A program made the translations under genes and the position numbers. The notes under the pieces were generated by a model. That model was not told the DNA's origin. It did not search any database and saw only the letters and a program-made list of their open reading frames with translations. A stretch of 64,000 bases of DNA from Collinsella aerofaciens (GTDB lineage: Bacteria; Actinomycetota; Coriobacteriia; Coriobacteriales; Coriobacteriaceae), in NCBI RefSeq assembly GCF_015548375.1, contig NZ_JADMWW010000003.1:79109-143108 (forward strand), given 5' to 3'. This document shows positions 62,207 through 64,000 of the stretch, in pieces (positions within the stretch are counted from its first letter, which is position 1; every line of letters begins with the position of its first letter).

Positions 62207-63487
62207 ATGATTCGAGCTGCCCTGACGGTCGAAGAGGCCCTGGAGGGTATGAAGTCCCTGGAGCCCAAGATTAAAAACTATGCGCGCCTGGTTGTCCGCA
62301 AGGGCGTAAACGTTAAGCCCGGCCAGGAAGTCGTCGTTCAGTCTCCGGTTGAGTGCGCGCCGTTTGCGCGCGTGGTGGTCGCGGAGGCCTATGCTGCCGG
62401 CGCCGGCCACGTGACGGTCATCTGGGCCGATGATGCCGTGACGAGGCTCACGTACGAGCATGTCGAGAAAAGCTATTTTGAGCAGACGCCCGAGTGGAAG
62501 CGCCTGCAGCTGGATTCCCTGGCCCAGGACGGTGCCTGCTTTATCTTTATCGAGGGTGCGGACCCCGCCGCCCTTAAGGGCATCGATCCCGCTAAGCCCG
62601 CTGCAGCTTCTAAGGCAAAGAACACGCAGTGCAAAGTTTTCCGCCGTGGACTGGATTACAACATCAATCCGTGGTGCATCGCCGGCGCTCCGGTCGTGGC
62701 TTGGGCGCGCGAGGTGTTCCCGGGAGACGCCGATGAGGTTGCAATCTATAAGCTGTGGAATGCGATTCTGCACACCGCGCGCGCCGATGGCCAGGACCCA
62801 GAGAGCGACTGGGAACTCCATGACGCCGCATTCGAAAAGAACCTGCGTTTCCTGAACGACAATCGTTTCGACTACCTGCATTACAACGCGGCAAATGGAA
62901 CCGATCTGACGATTGGCATGACGAAAGGTCACGAGTGGGCCGGCGGCAAGGGCAAGACGCCCGATGGGCACCCCTTCTTCCCCAACATTCCCACCGAGGA
63001 AGTCTTCACTTCGCCCGATCGCATGCGCGCCGACGGTATCGTGTACTCGGCCATGCCGCTCATCCATCACGGCAATAAGGTCGAAGATTTTTGGATTAAG
63101 TTCGAGGGCGGCCGCGTGGTGGACTACGACGCCCGCGTGGGCAAGGCAACGCTCGCAAGTATCATCGATACTGACGAGGGCGCTGCTCACCTGGGAGAGG
63201 TCGCGCTCATTTCCAAGAACACGCCGATCCGCGAAAGTGGTGTTCTGTTCTACGATACGCTCTATGACGAGAACGCTAGCTGCCATCTCGCGCTAGGTGT
63301 CGGTTTCCCCGAATGCATCGAGGGTGGGTATGACATGTCCAAGGAGGAGCTCCTGGAGCATGGCGTTAACGTCTCGAGCACGCACGTCGATTTTATGATC
63401 GGCACGGACGACATCGATATTACGGGCATTACGCCTGATGGACGTGAAGTTGTGATTTTCCAGAACGGCCAATGGAGTTGGGAATAG
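62207..63487 (+). CDS. M29 family (AmpS/PepS-like) aminopeptidase
   Basis: Metal-dependent aminopeptidase of the thermophilic type (M29). The 426-residue protein contains the N-terminal alpha/beta domain (YARLVVRKGVNVKPGQEVVVQSP), GTDLTIGM, NIPTEEVFTSPD and the C-terminal ALGVGFPECIEGG and THVDFMIGTDDIDITG with metal-binding Glu, His and Asp. The ATG at 62207 has GGAG six bases upstream, better placed than the ATG at 62195. Confidence 0.9.
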   Translation: MIRAALTVEEALEGMKSLEPKIKNYARLVVRKGVNVKPGQEVVVQSPVECAPFARVVVAEAYAAGAGHVTVIWADDAVTRLTYEHVEKSYFEQTPEWKRLQLDSLAQDGACFIFIEGADPAALKGIDPAKPAAASKAKNTQCKVFRRGLDYNINPWCIAGAPVVAWAREVFPGDADEVAIYKLWNAILHTARADGQDPESDWELHDAAFEKNLRFLNDNRFDYLHYNAANGTDLTIGMTKGHEWAGGKGKTPDGHPFFPNIPTEEVFTSPDRMRADGIVYSAMPLIHHGNKVEDFWIKFEGGRVVDYDARVGKATLASIIDTDEGAAHLGEVALISKNTPIRESGVLFYDTLYDENASCHLALGVGFPECIEGGYDMSKEELLEHGVNVSSTHVDFMIGTDDIDITGITPDGREVVIFQNGQWSWE

Positions 63488-63506
63488 TCCCAGACCGTGG
63501 TACAAT
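63478..63506 (+). promoter_or_regulatory. promoter of tRNA-Lys
   Basis: TTGGGA (63478-63483), 17-base spacer, TACAAT (63501-63506), nine bases before the tRNA. The -35 overlaps the end of the aminopeptidase gene. Confidence 0.72.
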
Positions 63507-63515
63507 GCCACCCGC

Positions 63516-63588
63516 GGGCCGTTAGCTCAGCTGGCAGAGCAGGGGACTTTTAATCCCAAGGTCCAGGGTTCGAACCCCTGACGGCCCA
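63516..63588 (+). tRNA. tRNA-Lys (anticodon TTT)
   Basis: 73 bases, CCA not encoded (followed by CCC). Begins GGGCCGTTAGCTCAGCTGG; anticodon loop CTTTTAA; acceptor pairs GGGCCGT with ACGGCCC. Confidence 0.95.
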
Positions 63589-63602
63589 CCCAAAGATTGT
63601 TG

Positions 63603-63634
63603 AGACGGTCAACTTCGGTTGGCCGTCTTTTTTG
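63603..63634 (+). terminator. terminator after tRNA-Lys
   Basis: AGACGGTCAAC, TTCG, GTTGGCCGTCT (one mismatch) then TTTTTTG. Confidence 0.87.
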
Positions 63635-64000
63635 TTGCCGGTGCACGGGTTCGAACCCGTATCTATCTATATATAAGAACGCTTGGCGAACAAAACCCGC
63701 CTTTTACCGATGGGAAACAAATAGCTGATGCCTTTGGAGTAAAGTAGCGCTCCAGAGATGACCGATGTCTCAATACTCATAAAACAGCTGGTCATCGCCA
63801 ATATCAGAAGCCAATGCTTCAGTTTTAACCTCAGTGACGCGACTGAGGGATCTATTCATTTGTGAACAAAATATGGAGTGCGCGATTCCCGCCCCCGGGG
63901 CCCCTCCGGTCTGGCAATATATCTCCTTGCCGCGCGGCCCGGTCGGACCGGATGAGCCGCAAAGCGTGCACCTTGAGAACCGGATACTGCGAGGATGGAC
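63635..64000 (+). other. right-end region resembling an rRNA operon leader
   Basis: No gene supported. A tRNA-like T arm (ACGGGTTCGAACCCGT) occurs near 63644-63662. The last bases, from about 63968 (CACCTTGAGAACCGGATACT), resemble the conserved TTGAGAAC leader before actinobacterial 16S genes, suggesting an rRNA operon just beyond the window. Confidence 0.4.

Noticed and set aside
63644..63662. Possible tRNA on the minus strand
   Set aside because: Only a T arm is present; no anticodon arm or acceptor can be completed.

Overview
The window is a high-GC bacterial chromosome segment spanning the replication origin. I read it as a member of the Coriobacteriia (Actinomycetota), most like Collinsella. 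That name rests on gene content and protein style, not on a database search. The order rpmH-rnpA-yidD-yidC-jag-rsmG-parA-parB lies next to dnaA-dnaN-recF-dciA-gyrB-gyrA. Almost all genes left of about 28 kb are on the minus strand and most to the right are on the plus strand, as expected for two forks leaving an origin between 26.5 and 30.1 kb.

Left arm (1-26 kb): carA (cut by the window edge, with a PyrR-type RNA loop in its leader), a membrane protein, an ABC exporter with an elaborate leader, a NUDIX hydrolase, purD, purA, dnaB, then rplI-rpsR-ssb-rpsF. Two serine tRNAs follow. Next comes a PD-(D/E)XK-type nuclease gene bracketed by two inverted copies of a palindromic repeat, then a TRIC-type channel, a bactofilin-like membrane protein, typA and a bifunctional nuclease. 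An Ile-Ala-Ile tRNA cluster and a 33-bp perfect inverted repeat precede gyrA, gyrB, dciA, recF and dnaN.

Origin (26.5-33.3 kb): two clusters of DnaA-box-like TTNTCAACA sequences, one between dnaN and dnaA and one upstream of the gene preceding dnaA. Between them lies dnaA plus an unusual co-directional gene for a GHKL ATPase with a Q/P/Y-rich linker and a C-terminal winged helix. Three perfect parS sites sit just before parA, one of them inside the rsmG coding sequence.

Right arm (33-49 kb): parAB, a small membrane protein, rlmN, ddl, a DnaQ-DinG type helicase, a PafB/PafC-like WYL pair, a giant M28-like membrane protein with a disordered acidic insertion, and an LPXTG adhesin with thioester and SpaA-type domains.

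From 49.8 to 54.8 kb a compact integrative element of about 5.0 kb sits in tRNA-Gly(CCC), bounded by perfect 45-bp direct repeats. It carries an integrase, a repressor, two excisionase-like HTH proteins and a probable replication protein whose gene contains four 12-bp direct repeats. It has no visible capsid or conjugation genes. The right end (55-64 kb) returns to core functions: purB, a TSCPD protein, a Tat-exported lipoprotein-like protein, a two-component system, purC, an M29 aminopeptidase and tRNA-Lys. The last bases resemble the leader of an rRNA operon lying outside the window.

Common themes: purine synthesis genes (purA, B, C, D) are scattered on both arms, and replication, partition and ribosome genes cluster at the origin. 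The most interesting accessory pieces are the repeat-bracketed nuclease, the ATPase gene upstream of dnaA, and the small tRNA-Gly element.
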